DNA of 25,781 nt from JAWXCM01 sp034408745 (GTDB lineage: Bacteria > Acidobacteriota > Terriglobia > Bryobacterales > Bryobacteraceae), in assembly GCA_034408745.1 (NCBI GenBank), contig JAWXCM010000134.1, positions 1 through 25,781 of the forward strand, given 5' to 3'. Position 1 is the first letter of the stretch; every line of letters starts with the position of its first letter. A program made the position numbers and the translations under genes. The notes beneath the pieces were generated by a model. The model had not been told where the DNA came from. It saw nothing but the letters and a program-made list of their open reading frames with translations, and did no database searches. Below are positions 24,807 to 25,781 of the stretch, in pieces.

Positions 24807-25004
24807 CTATTCCTCTTTGTCCTTCTGATCACTCAGTCCGAGCTGCTTCCTGATCGCCTCTACGGTTCCGCTCGCGATCTCACTCGACGGATGCCGTGGA
24901 AGCATCGAACGTCGTCCTGCCAACCACACAGCGGTGTGCCGCCTGCATTCTTCGAACGTGCAACCCTGCGCTTTCAGCCAGCGCTTAAACTCGCTGACTG
25001 TCAT
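24807..25004 (-). CDS. hicA: HicA-like mRNA interferase toxin
   Basis: From the ATG at 25004 this gives 65 residues, the normal HicA length. The double-stranded RNA-binding-like fold is readable: VSEFKRWLKAQGCTF, then the catalytic-loop equivalent RRHT with His23, then LPRHPSSEIASGTVEAIRKQLGL. The usual GSHH is reduced to a single histidine at this site. In this family the histidine is needed for mRNA cutting on cell stress. The frame extends upstream to 25082 but that part overlaps the DUF1080 gene. The ribosome site is weak, which is typical of toxins. An AGTG-N4-CACT repeat lies just before it. Confidence 0.87.
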   Translation of the reverse strand: MTVSEFKRWLKAQGCTFEECRRHTAVWLAGRRSMLPRHPSSEIASGTVEAIRKQLGLSDQKDKEE

Positions 25005-25010
25005 AACTTC

Positions 25011-25022
25011 AGTGTAATCACT
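25011..25022 (-). promoter_or_regulatory. Possible HicB operator
   Basis: AGTGTAATCACT is a small inverted repeat (AGTG, 4 nt, CACT) 6 nt upstream of the hicA start. Self-repression by HicB at such a site is usual in the family. The match is short, and it overlaps the stop codon of the DUF1080 gene, so this is only a candidate. Confidence 0.25.
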
Positions 25023-25781
25023 TCTGATTCCCCGCGCCGGGTGCCCGGATTCGCAGGCACCGAAACCAGACCTCCGAATCATGATGCTGCAGCACCACCG
25101 GAGTCTCGCGGCTTTTCATCGACTCCAGCTCCGCCGCGTCATTCCGATTCTTAGCGCGGATCTTGTTGAGCAGGTCCGGCGAATGGGAATCGAACTCCAC
25201 CACACGCACGCCGTTCAACCAGTGCTCGACGTGCTGCCCGCGGACCACAATGCGCGATTCATTCCACTCGCCCGCGGGTTTCATTACACGCTCGCGAGGC
25301 ACGATGTAGCTGTACAGGGCCGCCGACACATGCGACGGGTCCTTCTTAGCATCCGGATTCGTCGCGTCGTCCACAAGCTGGTACTCGAATCCGCGAGCCC
25401 GCGCGTGATACCCCTGGCCTGTGCGCGAGTTCCACTTGTCGGTGCGCTGCACCAGGTACTTCACGCCCGAGTTGCCGCCCTTCGCGATCTTCCACTCCCA
25501 GCCGAACTCGAAATCCGTCCACGTGCCCTTCGACCGCAGATCCTGAAACGAATCCGGATTCACGATGGTCCGCAGGCACCCGTCTTCGACACGCCAGGTC
25601 GGCGGGAAACGCTCGCCCGTAGTCTCGATCCAGGCATCGGCCGACCTGCCGTCGAACAGCAGCGTCCAGCCAGCCGACCTCTCGGCCGCGGTTAGCGAAT
25701 TGTGATTGTGAGGGTCGGCCGCGTGAAGCAGGCCGACCGCAAAGAGAAATACGACCGCTCTACGAATGGAGGTAGCCCGCC
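25018..25781 (-). CDS. DUF1080 (3-keto-disaccharide hydrolase-type) secreted protein, 5' end beyond the window
   Basis: The frame is open to the window edge. The first visible residues include a Sec-type signal segment (RRAVVFLFAVGLLHAAD), so the start codon lies at or just beyond position 25781; no ATG, GTG or TTG is seen before the signal. About 250 residues are present. The DUF1080 lectin-like beta-sandwich is clear: GWTLLFDGRSADAW, TWRVEDGCL, DFEFGWEWKIAKGGNSGVKYL, RGFEYQLVDD, EWNESRIVVRGQHVEHWLNG and a final VLQHHDSEVWFRCLRIR. Members of this family cleave 3-keto-glycosides or bind glycans outside the cytoplasm, often alongside Gfo/Idh oxidoreductases such as the one at 21392-22744. The hicAB pair follows directly. 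Confidence 0.88.
   Translation of the reverse strand, partial: RATSIRRAVVFLFAVGLLHAADPHNHNSLTAAERSAGWTLLFDGRSADAWIETTGERFPPTWRVEDGCLRTIVNPDSFQDLRSKGTWTDFEFGWEWKIAKGGNSGVKYLVQRTDKWNSRTGQGYHARARGFEYQLVDDATNPDAKKDPSHVSAALYSYIVPRERVMKPAGEWNESRIVVRGQHVEHWLNGVRVVEFDSHSPDLLNKIRAKNRNDAAELESMKSRETPVVLQHHDSEVWFRCLRIRAPGAGNQK

Overview
The window looks like a chromosomal segment of an Acidobacteriota bacterium, probably of the Solibacter/Bryobacter type. This is inferred from gene content: a very large Oar-like TonB receptor with a carboxypeptidase-regulatory N-terminus, Tat-tagged sulfatase and Gfo/Idh proteins, a DUF1080 glycan hydrolase, a Solibacter-style PEP-CTERM protein, and moderately high GC. 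No rRNA, tRNA, CRISPR array or intact transposase was seen.

Layout. 1-1528: one secreted PKD-domain protein on the minus strand, behind a very good sigma-70 promoter. 1529-8022: a tight six-gene minus-strand operon, transcribed in the order AGE-type epimerase-like protein (frameshifted), STAS protein, glycogen debranching enzyme GlgX, second STAS protein, RsbW-like kinase, GAF-PP2C phosphatase. This is the most interesting locus. Its content and almost all of its order match, from memory, the icfG carbon-control cluster of the cyanobacterium Synechocystis PCC 6803 (slr1855-slr1861), with only the kinase and phosphatase exchanged. It is a complete partner-switching module wrapped around glycogen and sugar enzymes, with no sigma factor nearby. 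8508-11277: a plus-strand operon of four small enzyme-like proteins (DJ-1/PfpI, tandem EthD, carboxymuconolactone decarboxylase-like, SnoaL/NTF2-like) with a promoter and an end hairpin.

11278-13338 is a decayed accessory patch. It holds the 5' end of a group IIC-like intron directly behind the hairpin, an orphan cysteine-rich ORF with no start codon, a RelE-like toxin/antitoxin pair, and a PEP-CTERM gene that has lost its N-terminus and is frameshifted before its C-terminal anchor. 13362-16817 is the TonB-dependent receptor, ending at a textbook terminator. Divergent from it, 17001-21065 carries a promoter and three adjacent genes: a Tat-exported histidinol-phosphate-aminotransferase-like protein, a SulP transporter without STAS domain, and a Tat-exported sulfatase. 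The last two overlap by 4 nt, which suggests coupled release and uptake of sulfate.

21103-22744 (minus) holds a Tat-exported Gfo/Idh/MocA oxidoreductase and a small unknown protein. 22804-24134 (plus) holds 3-methyladenine DNA glycosylase I and a receiver-like/DUF3052 fusion, followed by a large inverted repeat. 24374-25781 (minus) holds a DUF1080 hydrolase, cut by the window edge, followed by a HicA/HicB toxin-antitoxin pair. All family assignments come from reading motifs by eye; no database search was run.
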